This document shows positions 23,531 to 36,260 of a stretch of DNA of 64,000 nucleotides, one piece after another. A model generated the notes under the pieces. The model saw nothing but the letters and a program-made list of their open reading frames with translations, was not told the DNA's origin and searched no databases. Numbering within the stretch: position 1 is the stretch's first letter; each line of letters begins with the position of its first letter. The translations under genes were made by a program, and so were the position numbers. Source of the stretch: Diphasiastrum complanatum (taxonomy: Eukaryota > Streptophyta > Lycopodiopsida > Lycopodiales > Lycopodiaceae); contig CM055111.1 of NCBI GenBank assembly GCA_029204225.1, positions 6,358,938-6,422,937 on the forward strand, written 5' to 3'.

Positions 23531-26500
23531 GCAAAGGACTAGCCAAGAGTCGATAATATACATCTCCAAGATGTGGATTTGCTTGCATTTAATTTTTGAG
23601 TTAACAATGATGAACCACTTACAAAAGTCAACAATATCTATTTTGCAAGAACGTCTTGGGTTAAATGCTCAACCATTATTTTTTCTTCGGCTTGAAAGTA
23701 GCAAAGCCACAATACAAGATTTCCTCTCAACATTGGATGTTGATTCAGATGAGAATTTGTCGATAAACTCCAATGATGAAGATGGGTCGTTGACTTCTTT
23801 AGCTAAAAGGAGAGTCTTGATAATATCTCGAGCACTGACTTAAGAGGAGTTAGTTAGAATCTCTTAGAATTTGAATTGGATTTTTAATAATATAAAAATT
23901 ATTTTCAATATTTCAACATTTGTGGATTTAGCATAGTTGGCTTCAAATGCATTCTGTGAGCTATTTTATGGGAGTCAGTTTAGACTATTAAAACATCATA
24001 CATGTCTGTCAATATTTTGTTCACTTTGAACATTTTTAATTTTCAAGGTTTTATTAGAAAATTTAATTTTTTTGGACATGGTGTATTGATTTTTTTTGGC
24101 CAAAATGCATATTTTTGTAAGAATTTTTTGTGATTTTTGGGATTTTTTTCCGTGAAAAAGCATGTTTTTGGGCAAAAATTGAAAAATTGAAAAATGGTTA
24201 CTCTTTTTTAGGATTTTGACCCATTTCAAAAGATTCCGCGTTAAGGGTATAAGTATACGCATAGGCTTCCTCTTGGAGCATGCTTGATTGTAGCTACATG
24301 TTGCTGGATTGATATCTGTCCCTCATATTGAGAAAATGACCAATTCTACATAACTTTGGGGCCAGATGCAATTAATCTAGCTTTGGTTGGGTTGGATTTC
24401 CACCATCCGTTCCCTTGGTTTCTCTTGTTTCAGCACTCTAGGCCTTGATCTTGGAGAAGGATACAATTTCCCTATCAGTTCAAGGTCTTTAGGAGGACTA
24501 GATAAGTGTCTAGTGATGTTTTTTTGGAGCATGTGTTTGAGAGTTTATTCCCTTCTTGGGGAGTAGACCATCAAACGTGATTGATTCCCAAATTCTCCCA
24601 TGTATTGCTTTTTCCCTACAAAATGAGCCAAAGGGAAGAGAGACTTCAAAGTGATTGTTATCATCAATTGAAAAATTATAGTGTGCTTGGAGATGATCTT
24701 GAGTTTTGGGAGAAAAAGTATGTTGGGAGTTGAACCTGAAAAAATAAAACACATATCCAAGTGCTTGGGAAAACATTCTACTTTTTCTATTGGCTATCAA
24801 TCAAGCACTTATACTTTCACCAAATTTAAAACTATTTGTCGATCTCCAACATAAAATGAGAATGATAAATCCATTTTATTCTATGTGTCTTGTTCACTAT
24901 TGTGTCCAACTATTACCCGTGAAAGCAATAGTCTAATCTCAAGCAAATTAGATTTCTAGAGCTTATGCAATACGTGAGCTAAATAATTATGTAATATTCT
25001 TATGATCATTTTATGTGATATATCATTGTGTAGTAATGTTATGCAATACGAAACATATAGTGTGTAAGTGAACTAAATAATTATGCAATGTTTTTATAAT
25101 CATTCTATGTAAATGTTGTCATCCATATGTTCAGGTTAAGCTTATGTTGTGTCACAAGTGTAGTTCAGAATTAACTACCTAGAACTCCACATGGAGCTGC
25201 CATAATCAATTTTATGTACAATAATATGGAGTTTTACTTTCCAATTACCTGATTTTTGGCATGTTAGAAAATGGTCATGGGGTCTTGGATGGAAGACATC
25301 ATGAGCAAGGGACCTAGAAGATCTCATCTCAACCCATTTTGTAAATAGTTTGTCTCCAAAATAGTGTTGAGATAATGAATATAATATGTGTCAATTACAA
25401 TGTTCTCTCTTACAATTTGATATAACGTTCCCTGCCAGATCGACTATGTTGTAGAAGGGATTAGTAGATGATTATTTGGGGGCGATAGAGCAGCTTGTGA
25501 GGGTCTAGCTCTCTCGCCTTGAATAAAGACGAGGTTTTTTGGTTGTGGTCTTTGTTCGAGAGTCAAAGATGCATAAAAGTTCGAAACATAATCCCCACTC
25601 CCACTAATGCCGAAACCCGACGACACACCCCACTCCCACTAATGCCGAAACCCGACGACATAGTAATATGTCTGCTATATTCATAGCATACAATAAATTA
25701 CAATGAACCCTAATCAATGAACGTAAAATCCTAATCTAAAAACATAATTATATTTGCTAGTGCTTGATCTTAATAGCCAAAGATTGTTGGTGCTTTTCGT
25801 TCAAGGTTGAAGAGTGGTGATGCCCACTCTATAAAATAGAAGACTATTGATTCAAGCTCTTAGAGTCCATTAAGTTATTAATCTGGAATGTTGTCTACCT
25901 TTGTTGCACTTGTGGTGTGCCTTGTGCTCTTAAAATAATTAAATGTAACTTGCCTTTCCATATTAGGGCTAATGAACATCATATATATAGGATGCCATCA
26001 AGGACAAGATAATGTGTCTAGAGACACATTGTAGAAATATCATGGCCAGTCCTCTTGTTGAGCCAAGGTGATAGGACAAGCCATTAGTCCATACAATGTG
26101 CCAATACACACATAACCAAGCATAATGCGTGTTTTGCAAATCTTACTCTAAAATTTATGTGGACTCCATGAATGCCCTTAAAGTACATAATTTGGAAGTT
26201 CCATCCATGAGAGCTCAGCATTTTCATGATTCATTCAAGATGATTGCAATTTCTGGCTGAAAATTACACCCAATCACATTTGCATGAGAAAATGAGGTCA
26301 TTCTAGTCCTTATGTCCTAAGTAGTGGTGGTACTCAAACTCAATCTGGATCGTTCATCTATGTAAGATTTGAGGTGACACTCATCATGATTAGTACTATG
26401 CACACCAAAAGAATTAGGATTCATGCATTCTATCATCATAATCTATGCAAATGAAAGCATAGATAGATAAACTATGATTATAAAGAATGTCTTAGAAATT

Positions 26501-26590
26501 TTAGGTTTAGTCCATTGTTTTTTAAGGTTTCATTTTCATATGCCTAGTGCTGTTGTGTATGCACTCTAGGCTACTTAGTGTTACAGACTA
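23531..26590. other. Non-coding spacer
   Basis: AT-rich sequence with no recognised gene. Open frames such as 23571-23843 and 24510-24800 show no domain and look like chance. It contains a diverged ~42-bp direct repeat (24973-25014 and 25069-25110) and the tandem pair at 25593-25660. Base composition becomes less AT-rich from about 26600, where the 5' region of the SOSEKI gene begins. Confidence 0.45.
25593..25660. repeat. 35-bp tandem duplication
   Basis: Two adjacent near-identical copies of a unit beginning CCCCACTCCCACTAATGCCG, at 25593-25627 and 25628-25660. The CG-rich unit stands out in AT-rich surroundings. Confidence 0.85.
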
Positions 26591-27087
26591 TAGTGTGCTA
26601 TAGTGCATATTGCAACGCTGGCAAAAGCAAGACTCGAAATACAAGACGACGAGAAAGCAAAATTTAGCTCGACTTTCCATGCACCCCCTCTCTCACACAC
26701 ATCCATACCTCGCTCCTTCCTCCCGTTCCCATATAACACCAAGCAAATGCACAACCGTCCCGATTCTTAGAAATGCATTCGATCTACATTCTGTGTCTAT
26801 GGCTAGGAGCTGGCAGCCTGAGCAGTAATTGAAGAGAAGGATCGTGGATGAGCAGTGGTGGACGATCTCGTGCACTGAATTGTGAGCTGCAAATGATACA
26901 AAAGCTATTGATTCCAGTAGCAATTTTGTCCGAGTGATGAGAAAGAGCGAAGCTGGATATTTGTCTTTCCGTTATTTGTATAATATTCTTTTGGAGCTCC
27001 TGGTGTGGATCGCATTGGAACCGTCGAATTCTTGCCAAAACTTGGCTATTGTGCTCGTGCCCAGATACGATCGGGTTTGTCAAGGCA

Positions 27088-30000
27088 ATGGAGTGCAGTG
27101 GAGCAGATTTATCGAAGGCCCATGTCGTCTATTATCTCAGCAAAAGTGGAAAAATGGAGCCTCCTCACATGATGGAAGTGCCGCATTCCTCTCACGCTGG
27201 ATTGCGTTTAAAAGGTCTGGATTCCTTCTTTTGAACGACGTTGGTAGTGTAGTAGTATTTTATCTCGATTCTATGAATGATAAACTGCTATTCTAGGCAA
27301 AATTGGAGGTCTGAATCAATGTCATTGGAATGAAATGACGCTTCTCATTACTACTTTCAAACATTTCGAAGCTTCACTTCATTTCTGTTTTGTGGTTTCA
27401 AAACTGTAACGAGGAATCAAACTCCTTCAATGCTCAACCCAGGTGTTCTTAGTGTAACTTTAAAGCAAATATTGTCATCTTCTGTCGATTCCTCGTTAAT
27501 TGTCATCTTACGGTGTGGAGCTGAAATGGTAACTCACTCTTCTGCAATCAGATGTGAAGCAACGTCTTACAGTGCTTCGTGGCAGTGCCCTTCCAAACAT
27601 GTTTTCGTGGGCTTATAAGAGGTAAAGTTTCCGCGTCTATCACATGCATGGTTGATATTATAATCTCGTCGGCTGATTAACGGTCGAATATACGAATGCA
27701 GTGGGCGCGACTGTTGCATTTTAGTCCATTGGTTGATAATTTGATTTGAGTACTTTTCATAGAGCTGATTTCACTTTAACGTAATCTGGAGATATCTTGC
27801 AAAGGCCCCGGGAACACTGCCATGGTATGCCTATCAAAAACAGATCTTATGTAGTGAGGGATTAATGAATTTTGATCGAACCTCGTGAACTGTTGTATGC
27901 TAAGACCCGAGAAAGCACCTTGGTTGAAACTTGAAATTATCAGTAACATTGAGGAAAATTAAATCATCGCTAGTCTCAAGAAGTGTCCCTCTAGCTGAAC
28001 GGGAACAGCACCTCAGAACTATAATGTATAAGTTCTTTTTTCAATGATGGTAATTTGTTTCCGCATTTCTTTTATGAATGCAGAAGCTACAAGAACAAAT
28101 ATATCTGGCTAGATCTGTCTGAAGAGGATGTCATCGTCCCTGGACGTGATGGCGAATACGTCCTGAAAGGTTCTGAACTGATCGACGACTTTCAAGGTAT
28201 TCATTCACGAAGTCCAGCCGAATCGCAAACTTGTTTCATAGAACTGTAGCGTTGAGTCTTATCATTCAGGTAATACAATAGTAATGCTGCAGTGAATTAT
28301 TTGTTCCTGTCGTTCCGAGCACCAACTCCTAGTTTTTGACCAGAGCACATGGAGTGTGATGAAAAGAAGTAACATGCAGAGTCCACCGTGCCATTATAAC
28401 AATATGTGGTACAACAAGGACTAGATCTAGGAATTTTGATTTAATTCTGGTGAAATTTTGTTCTAGAATCCGGAAAAAAGTTGTAATTACGTTCACAGTC
28501 AAATTTGTACGTTGTACGCAGATAAAATGATGAAACATAGCTCCAACTTAGACGCTGTGAACAACAAACAAACCGAAGTCCATCAAAGCAGATATCTAGG
28601 AGCAGAGATATGGCTGAACAAAGAAAAGGCAAAGGCTAACTTACACGAGCCAGCATTGATGCTGACTTATCCGCAGCATGATGCTTATGTCAAATACAGT
28701 AATTTCTCACAAGACACCCTCGGGACAGGCGTGCAAGTTCGTAGCAAGCGAAAAACGATCGATAGCTTTATTCACCGAAACAACTTAGAAGCTGGAGTTT
28801 CTACCGGAAGCGACGAATCTCAGCTTGACAATAAAATTTCAAGTTCCAGTGATCTTTCAGATTCCAGCTCCAAGAAGTCCAATGATGTTGGAGTGTATAA
28901 GAGAAGCTCACCAGTTTTGGCACGTCGTTCCTGCTGCTCTGATGCCGCTACGCAAACCGAAGAGAAAGAATGGCTTGTTGCCCTTGGAATACGGGATCAC
29001 GCGTGTCGTACACTGAAACAAAACGGGCATAATGCGTTTTCCAATCAGTGGAAAGTTTTTGACCAAAAGCACGTTCATGATCCCAGCCAGGCTGAAGCAT
29101 CATTGTTGTCAATGATTTCCGGTGAGCTTGCCTCGGAGAAGAATTTGACGTCTCAAAATAAATCAGAGAACGACCACTCTGATCAATCTCAGGACAAGCA
29201 TTCCACAAAATTGAAGCATACCTCTGCCTCTAGAGTCATATATCAGATCTTAAGTTGTGGGGGAATTGATACAAAATCGCAAAACGTTCTTTCCGAGAAC
29301 GATGAAAAGCCAGCAATTTCAAAGAAAAGGTCCCCTCGCCGACAGTTGAGTCGCCTTCTGCAAGGTCCAAGTCCTCCGTCAAGCCGTGGTGGAAGCAAAT
29401 CGGTGACACCGAAGAGCAATCGCTCTCCTGAGAGCCTCTCTTCAAGGATGGGAACACCACTTGCACATAGTTGCGAGCTGAGCCTTGAGAACATTGAACA
29501 TCATGACATATCCAATCTGAGCATTCCACCAAGTTCGGAGATTGGCCTCGTGACTGCTTTACCTTCCCCTTCTTACGACATAGAACTTTCGAAATCGAAT
29601 GGAAGATGCTCATCTTTCTCAAGCAGGTAACGACGTAACGAACCACATTTACTCCTCAAGAATAGCTCCTTATAAGAGTTTTTTCATGTTTCCCAGTTGT
29701 ATTGATGCGTCATTTTTGTGCAAGAACGGTGTCGTCTTTGCCAGTAGTGTACTTTGTGTATCAGTCTACATATTTTTCTTCAGCACAGACCAGCGGTCGT
29801 GGTTTAAGATCTCTCAAGAAAAGCAGAATATTAGCGCGAGATATTGAAAAATCATTGTGACAATATTCAAAATGTTTTGCTTTCAGAGTCTCCGCCAGTC
29901 GCAGCCAAGAGTTCAAGGATACACGAACTACGTTTGATACTCTGTGCAAGACTCCAAAGGGTTCACCTATTCATGAAGACTATAGAACAATGACGAACGC

Positions 30001-30716
30001 TTCTAAAGCTGTTTCACCGATCCAACTATTCTCGGCGCAAAAGGACACGAATAGGGAAGGCTGGACTTCACAAAGCCAACGAGTATACCCTTCTCAAGCA
30101 GCAAACTTCCTAAACTGTACTGAGAATTTTCAACAGCTTCGATTACGTTCGAATTGGAAGGATTTAAGCCCGGTAAGGGAGAAATCACAACTGGGGCAGA
30201 TTAATAACAGGTATCTATCCTAGCACATAGCTCTGCTAAATTACTAAGTGACTGAGATAATATCGCTTGGAAAAGCAAAAGGAATGCATTGCTTTAAATC
30301 TTGACAAGTAGCGACCGTATATAGAAATCTTTAAAGTCGATATTATGTTATCCAGAGTCGAAAAACTGATCACTGCATGCTGCAAATTTTTTTCTCAGTT
30401 TGAATACTTAAAGAGTTAGATTGATCCTGTAGACTTTACAAGTTAGTCACATTGGGCTAACTTGTGCATTTTTTACAGCTAAATAACACAATAATGCTTC
30501 CTGCTCGATACAATTTTAGGCGCTAATGAACTTCCTGCTCAGTTTCTATGTAACCTCCATCTTTTCATGATTCCGTGAGCCTTGATTAGGAGCATGTTGG
30601 GCTTTTGCAGGGAAAATGACAGAGTGATAAAACAAGAAACCTGGACAAAAGACCTCCTATTGCAAAAGAACACCATCTATTCCAGCAGCGAGGGGGGGTT
30701 CACCCTTCCAATTTAG
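27088..30716 (+). CDS. SOK: SOSEKI family polarity protein (DUF966), six exons
   Basis: Exons deduced from homology and GT/AG sites: 27088-27214, 27552-27621, 28084-28196, 28522-29626, 29887-30210, 30611-30716. Together they give 1845 bases, 614 codons plus TAG, with every phase matching. Residues about 11-100 form the DIX-like domain: VVYYLSKSG, then EPPHMMEV, a TVLRGSALPNMFSWAYKRSY block, YIWLDLSEEDVIVP and EYVLKGSEL. The acidic-basic C-terminal part contains the family motif AATQTE (about 245-250) and SRVIYQILSCG (about 340-350). SOSEKI proteins polymerise head-to-tail through the DIX-like domain and mark corners or edges of the plasma membrane in land plants. The ATG at 27088 is the first usable one close to the domain; an upstream non-coding or short coding exon is possible. 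The gene looks intact and free of transposons. Confidence 0.9.
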
Positions 30717-32332
30717 TGTTTTGATGCGTCTGAGAGATACATCACATCTGCATTTGCAAGGCAGCGAAAACAAGGAATCGGTTCTTGCGTTCATGATCGA
30801 AGCTTTCAGGCATTAAAAATCCTTAGATGCTACAATTTTTGGCCTCCTTAAACAAGGATCCTATCCCTAAACCCAAAATTGACAATGGAAACGCATTGAG
30901 GTCTGAATTAGGTGTAACCCACAAAGCTCGTCTTTATTAAGGGGCATACTACGCTAGTTCCATTTGTACAAGTGGTGTTAAGTTCTTAAGTGTAGGTATC
31001 TAGACCTCATCTACATATATGTTAGATGTCTAATAATTTCATATACTTTGTGGCATGGATGATAGTGGCTTACTTTATAGAGAATGCTCGTTTTCACTTT
31101 TAGATTTTACACTTTTAGATTTTACTTGAATGTATTAAGGCGGTTTGACGTGGAAGAGTCGAGGACCATTTCAAAATTTGCACTTATTCCCTAATTTGAA
31201 AGCCCATATCCTTCCATGTGAAAGGCCCTTTCAGGGTGGTTTCACATCGAGTGGGGGGTAACTCCAAAAGGCCCAAATCCTTTACTTTGATTGGTGGAGA
31301 GAATCCTAGAGGCCTTCCCGTTGATTGGTGGTGCCACTCCTAGAGGCCTTCCCCCATTTCACATGGGGTGAGATATGCCCCTAGGTGACATTAAAAGGTG
31401 CCAACTTGGGGTAGCTCAACATGCCCAAGGGAGGGGGGTAAGTTGTGGGCCCTTGATGTTGCCTCCAATAAAAACATAGATTTATTATCTAATTTGAATC
31501 TAGACAATAAATGCTTGGCCCTCCAAATGAATTAGATTTGTAAGTGTCTGTTGGGCATTGTATTGAGCTAGTAAGGTTGGTCCTCGAGGCTACTACAGGT
31601 GGATATTGCCCTCATTGCACTTAAACCCCATGAAGAGATTGGAAAATTCAATGTAGAACATCGATTTACTCCTCTTTTTTAGATACTCCAAGTCAAGCAT
31701 GCCCTTTCCTCATTCTTCCACATGACATTATCTTTAGCTCTTTAGTAAGGATAGGTATGATGTCAGAGTAATTTTTCAAATATTCAATCAAATTTTCTTT
31801 CTCTATCAGTAAAATAAATATTAAGCAACATATTCAAGTGCTTCCACTTTAATATACCTTCCCAAAGAGATTTTTGCTTAATATGGGCTTCTGTCTTTTC
31901 CAAGGATTTGTGATGATTTTGAAGTACCAGGGCTCCATACTAAAAAATTTCCTTAAACGACTTTGAGAAGGGCTTTGTGACAGAAGAATGTGTTCAAGGT
32001 GAAAAATAGACAACCAAGGAGAATGCAACTTGATGACTAGGTATTACAAGGATATTATTACAAAGACTCATACTAAGTCAAGCAAGGAGCAATCTATTCA
32101 CCATGTCAAGTTCAAGATTATGGAGCATATGAGATGTGACAAAAGATAATATGATAAAAGAATTATCGTTACACTACTATAACATGAGATGAGAGCATGA
32201 GCCCAAAATGATAATTACAGCCTACTATGCTTAGCACTTCATTCTTTTGTTCCATGGTGATTTATATTTTGAAATAGAATGTTGTGGTATACCTCAAAGG
32301 CTTTGTTGCTTAGGCAAGTAGGTCCCTTGATA
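30717..32332. other. Spacer downstream of SOSEKI
   Basis: Contains the presumed 3' untranslated region of the SOSEKI transcript and AT-rich DNA. A short region at 31250-31350 repeats CCTAGAGGCCTTCCC twice. No gene recognised. Confidence 0.5.
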
Positions 32333-32504
32333 GTTTACCAATATCATGTCTAAATTTTTTAGTTTGAAAATATAATAGATGCATGATTTATGTGCCCATG
32401 TCTATAATGCCAAATCAAGTTTACCAATATCATGTCTAAATTTTCAAGTTTGATATCATAATAGATGCATGATTTATGTGCCCATGTCTATAATGCCAAA
32501 TCAA
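32333..32504. repeat. 86-bp tandem duplication
   Basis: Copies 32333-32418 and 32419-32504 start GTTTACCAATATCATG and end GCCAAATCAA, differing at a few bases around the middle. Confidence 0.9.
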
Positions 32505-32530
32505 TTCTTTATTAATCAAAACTGAGCTTC

Positions 32531-32754
32531 TTAAAACACAAATAGCCGCAAAATAGCAATGAGTAAGCTGATACAAATATCTTTGTCTATTTTCAAGTGC
32601 AATAAGTCTATTCTCTTATTGAGGATTTTATAAGAACTTGATCCAAACTCATGTCCTAAATCAATTATACTGCTAACAGACAGTAGATTGGTTGTTAGAT
32701 TTGGAACATACAATACTTTTGGAATGAGTTTGGATTGTCCATTCAGCTTGATAG
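32531..32754 (-). pseudogene. Copia F protease region, downstream half
   Basis: Minus-strand frame with VLYVPNLTTNLLSVSS, the block that follows the copia protease domain. Its upstream part, ending in NNLPMIKGEGTF, lies at 37831-37990, on the far side of element D. Joining 32754 to 37831 restores a continuous reading through TIKLNG, so D was inserted here. F belongs to a copia family different from A to D. Confidence 0.8.
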
Positions 32755-33459
32755 TGTGAAGAAATGCCAAAAATTGGCAAATCTAACTCGATCAAAAACC
32801 ATGTAGAACTTTGTAAATATTGTGTATAATTGGGTTCCACACATGTAATGCCAAGATGCCACATGGCAACCCACTCCTAATATAGGTTACGTCAAGTCAA
32901 GAGAGTTGGTCATGTCTATTTGGTGGTCATCCCTACTTTATAGGACCTACACCTAAGTTTAAGGTGAAAATTTGACCAACTAGCTACCTACCAAGCATAA
33001 CTCTAGGATCTAGGCTAGGGTTTCATTTTAGGTCAAGGAGAGTGAGTTAACTTCCTTATTACATGCTGGAAATCCACCTAACTTCAAGAAGGAAGTCGAA
33101 TTTGCTATGTATTCCTTCTCATTATAGTGAGAAGATAGAAAATTTTTGGAGCTCATTGGCAATCTCAAGCTAGTTCACTATGTACATTGAGTTTTTGTGA
33201 TCCAAATGAAACCAAATCAATTTCTACTTGTTTCTCAGGTTGAAGGCCGTACTACAGCCTATATTACACACGTGTGGGCTCGGATCTCAATGTTGCAACA
33301 TCAATGGTTTTGATTGTGAATGCTTGTTGTTTGTCAAATTGCCAATCTAGATCAACTTTTTTTTGTCTAGTTTTTTGATAGATTGTTAAGCAAGAATCCA
33401 GTCACTCTTGTGGATCTTTTGTAGATACATTTATGGTCCTAAAGTATAGTACTTTCACA
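32755..33459 (+). mobile_element. Copia D 5' LTR
   Basis: A 705-bp LTR beginning TGTGAAGAAATGCC and ending ACTTTCACA, followed by a primer-binding site. The 3' copy at 37229-37830 lacks an internal block of roughly 90 bp present here. It holds CACACGTGTG at about 33265, which reads CACACATGTG in the 3' copy. Confidence 0.9.
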
Positions 33460-33473
33460 TGGTATCAGAGCCA
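33460..33473 (+). other. Copia D primer-binding site
   Basis: TGGTATCAGAGCCA abutting the LTR; initiator Met-tRNA type. Confidence 0.9.
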
Positions 33474-34239
33474 AGTACAAGAGCATAAGCCATTGATCTA
33501 ATGCAAATCCATTTTGCTAGTTTTGGTGCTAAAAACTAGTATTGAGAGGGCAATGTAGAATCTTGATTTTGGTGAGGAGATTTGATCCCAAACTTGGTAG
33601 GGGTCCAAATCTGTACTATCCACATGTGTGGGCACCTCTAAACCTGCATTTAATGCATGGTATTCATTTGATCCAAAGAAATTCAATTTGTGAGCTTTTG
33701 ATGTAATTTTTGGTGGAAATCTTAGGATAAGCTACCAAGATTGAGTGCCATTGATTAGATTTGACATAGGGTCATGAAGTCTAATTAATATAGGCTGAAA
33801 TCAGGTCCTCTATACTTGTTTTACAGGTCCTGAAAGTACATCAAAAAGTGTGAGGGAGATTTAGTCATGTTATTGTCCAAAAAAAGCAAAATTGACAAGA
33901 TTTGATTGTAAGTCATTCCAACTTTGTGAGGTTGTGCTAGAACTGAGATTATAAGTCCATTTGTTGGATTAGAAATCTAATTTGAGTGAAAAACTACAAG
34001 AGAGAGACCTTAGTGAGTTTCTAGAGACAATCAAATTCATTTCCTGGCAAGATTTGTTTGAAAGTAGTTTTCACTTCATCTTATTTTCATTCTAGCTTTG
34101 TGAGGGAGTGATAGAACTGTGATTATAAGTCCATTTGTTGGATTAGAAACCAAATTTGAGTGAAACACTGCAATTGTGAGACCTTTGTGAGTTTCAAGTC
34201 AATAAAATCTATTTCTTGTTTGTAGAAGTCACTAGTAAG
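33474..34239 (+). other. Copia D untranslated leader
   Basis: Leader between primer-binding site and gag ATG. It contains a diverged internal direct repeat: GATTATAAGTCCATTTGTTG at about 33948 and again at about 34122, each with similar flanks. No coding signal. Confidence 0.6.
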
Positions 34240-34769
34240 ATGGGATTTGCTGGAGCATACCTTCTAGAAACTAGTGAGAGGTTAAATTCTACAAATTATG
34301 CTGGTCACTCTTGGTTCTCCAAGACCTTTATGAGTTCTTGATTGAAGATGAAGATGAACCTCTAGGTGCACAAGAGTTAGCTAGATACAAGAAGAGATCT
34401 AGGCTTGCACTTCATTGTGTGAAGATGTATGTGAGCAATGATTTGTTGAGAGAAGTATCAGCTTGTACTAGTGCTAAAGAGGCTTGGGAGTCTTTAATAT
34501 CAATCTATGAGTCTAGCAACACTTCTAGAGTTCTTATGCTTAGAAATAAAATTTTGCAAAGCATGAGGAGAAGTGAGGAGAGTGCACAAGATTATGTACT
34601 CAAAATCAAGTCTCTAAATAGGGAGTTGGCTTCCATTGGAGAGAAGATTCATGATGGAGAGCTTGTACAAACTATCCTTAATGGTCTAGGAGATGACTTT
34701 TCAAATTTGGTCCAAAGTTTTGCCATCCAAGACACTTTGCCAGCTATAGAAAGACTTCACAGTGTATAA
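34240..34769 (+). pseudogene. Copia D gag
   Basis: ATG at 34240 (MGFAGAYLLETSERL). A small deletion near 34305 shifts frame where the other elements have the W-V-RMES block. From 34311 the gag domain is open to a TAA at 34767-34769 (ERLHSV then stop). The same stop occurs in the duplicated copy at 35436-35438, so it predates the duplication. Confidence 0.85.
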
Positions 34770-35995
34770 GTGGCTGAAGAGTGTAGGATGCTCCATGCAA
34801 AATCTAGGATGAGTTCCTTGTCATTGCAAGATGGTGATGAGAAAGCCAATTTCTCATTCAAGGGCAAAAAGAAGACCAATGGAAAGAAGAAGCATCCAAA
34901 GGAGGCCAAAGAAGAGGATGATGCTTCAAGCTCAAGGGACAAGTCAAAGCAGAAATGCTTCTTTTGTGGAAAGAAGGGGCATTATGCATCTGAATACTAC
35001 AAGAGGCTAAGAGCACAAGTGGAGGAGGACAAACAAGGAGACCTTGCAAAGGAGGAGGAGGAGGATGAAGTAGATGTATTGTTGATGGCATCTACATCCT
35101 CACCAACAAGCAATAGCAATTCAAGAGACAATTGGTGGATCGACAGTGGGGCTAGCTCCCACATGTCTTGTGAAAAGGACTTTTTCTCAACCTTACACTC
35201 TTTCAATGCTGTTAAAAAGTTTGTATTTACTGCAAATGATGAAGAGTGTAAGATAGATGGTGTGGGCACCATCTCTTTGTGTCTAGAATCCTCAAAATGC
35301 ATGGATCTAGAAAATGTCCTTTATGTCCTTTATGTACAAACTATCCTTAATGGTCTTGGAGACGACTTTTCAAATTTGGTCCAAAGTTTTGCCATCCAAG
35401 ACACTTTGCCAGCTATAGAAAGACTTCACAGTGTATAAGTGGCTGAAGAGTGTAGGATGCTCCATGCAAAATCTAGGATGAGTTCCTTGTCGTTGCAGGA
35501 TGGTGATGAGAAAGCCAATTTCTCATTCAAGGGCAAAAAGAAGACCAATGGAAAGAAGAAGCATCCAAAGGAGGCCAAAGAAGAGGATGATGCATCAAGC
35601 TCACAGGACAAGTCAAAGCAGAAATGCTTCTTTTGTGGAAAGAAGGGGCATTATGCATCTGAATGCTACAAGAGGCTAAGAGCACAAGTGGAGGAGGACA
35701 AACAAGGAAACCTTTCAAATGAGGAGGAGGAGGATGAAGTAGATGTATTGTTGATGGCATCTACATCCTCACCAACAAGCAATAGCAATTCAAGAGACAA
35801 TTGGTGGATCGACAGTGGGGCTAGCTCCCACATGTCTTGTGAAAAGGACTTTTTCTCAACCTTACACTCTTTCAATGCTGTTAAAAAGTTTGTATTTACT
35901 GCAAATGATGAAGAGTGTAGGATAGATGGTGTGGGCACCATCTCTTTGTGTCTAGAATCTTCAAAATGCATGGATCTAGAAAATGTCCTTTATGT
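34665..35995 (+). repeat. 669-bp in-frame tandem duplication of gag-protease
   Basis: The unit from 34665 recurs at 35334 with period 669 (3 x 223), so the reading frame is kept across the junction (VLYVLYVQTILNG). Each unit contains the end of gag, the zinc knuckle and the protease DSG motif. Copies differ at few positions: EYY against ECY in the knuckle, so the first copy has lost its last Cys. A 7-bp CCTTTAT filler sits at the junction (35327-35333). This makes two consecutive knuckle-protease modules. Confidence 0.92.
34770..35438 (+). pseudogene. Copia D knuckle-protease module 1
   Basis: Open for 222 codons. Zinc knuckle CFFCGKKGHYASEY lacks the final Cys. WWIDSGASSHM (about 35131-35165) is intact. 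The module ends by running into the duplicated end of gag and the shared TAA at 35436-35438. The ATG used here is not a normal start; translation would require readthrough of the stop at 34767. Confidence 0.8.
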
Positions 35996-36251
35996 ACCAT
36001 CAATCACCAAGAATATGCTTATTGTTGGTCTACTCTTAGAAAGTGGTTTGGATGTCCACTTTAAGCATGGTGTTTGCTTCATCTTGAAGAATGATATTTG
36101 CATTGCAAAGGGATTTAAACATGGAAGATTGTTTAAGTTGGAAGCTAGTGTTGCTTTTGAAAGAATGAGCTTGGCAAAGGAGGAGATCACTCAAGAGGAG
36201 ATCTTGGAAAAGTGTGATCTTGCTTGCATTGAGGAGGAGCATCAAGATTAG
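35439..36251 (+). pseudogene. Copia D knuckle-protease module 2 and start of integrase region
   Basis: Same layout as module 1 but with a complete zinc knuckle (CFFCGKKGHYASEC, about 35629-35670) and WWIDSGASSHM (about 35800-35834). It continues past VLYVPSITKN into the pre-integrase region (DVHFKHG, KGFKHGRLFKLEAS). It ends at 36251 without the LWHKR zinc-binding domain. Confidence 0.82.
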
Positions 36252-36260
36252 CCTCAAAGC

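Noticed and set aside
23990-24262. Lys/Phe/Ile-rich minus-strand open frame
   Set aside because: Low-complexity AT-rich DNA; composition alone explains it.
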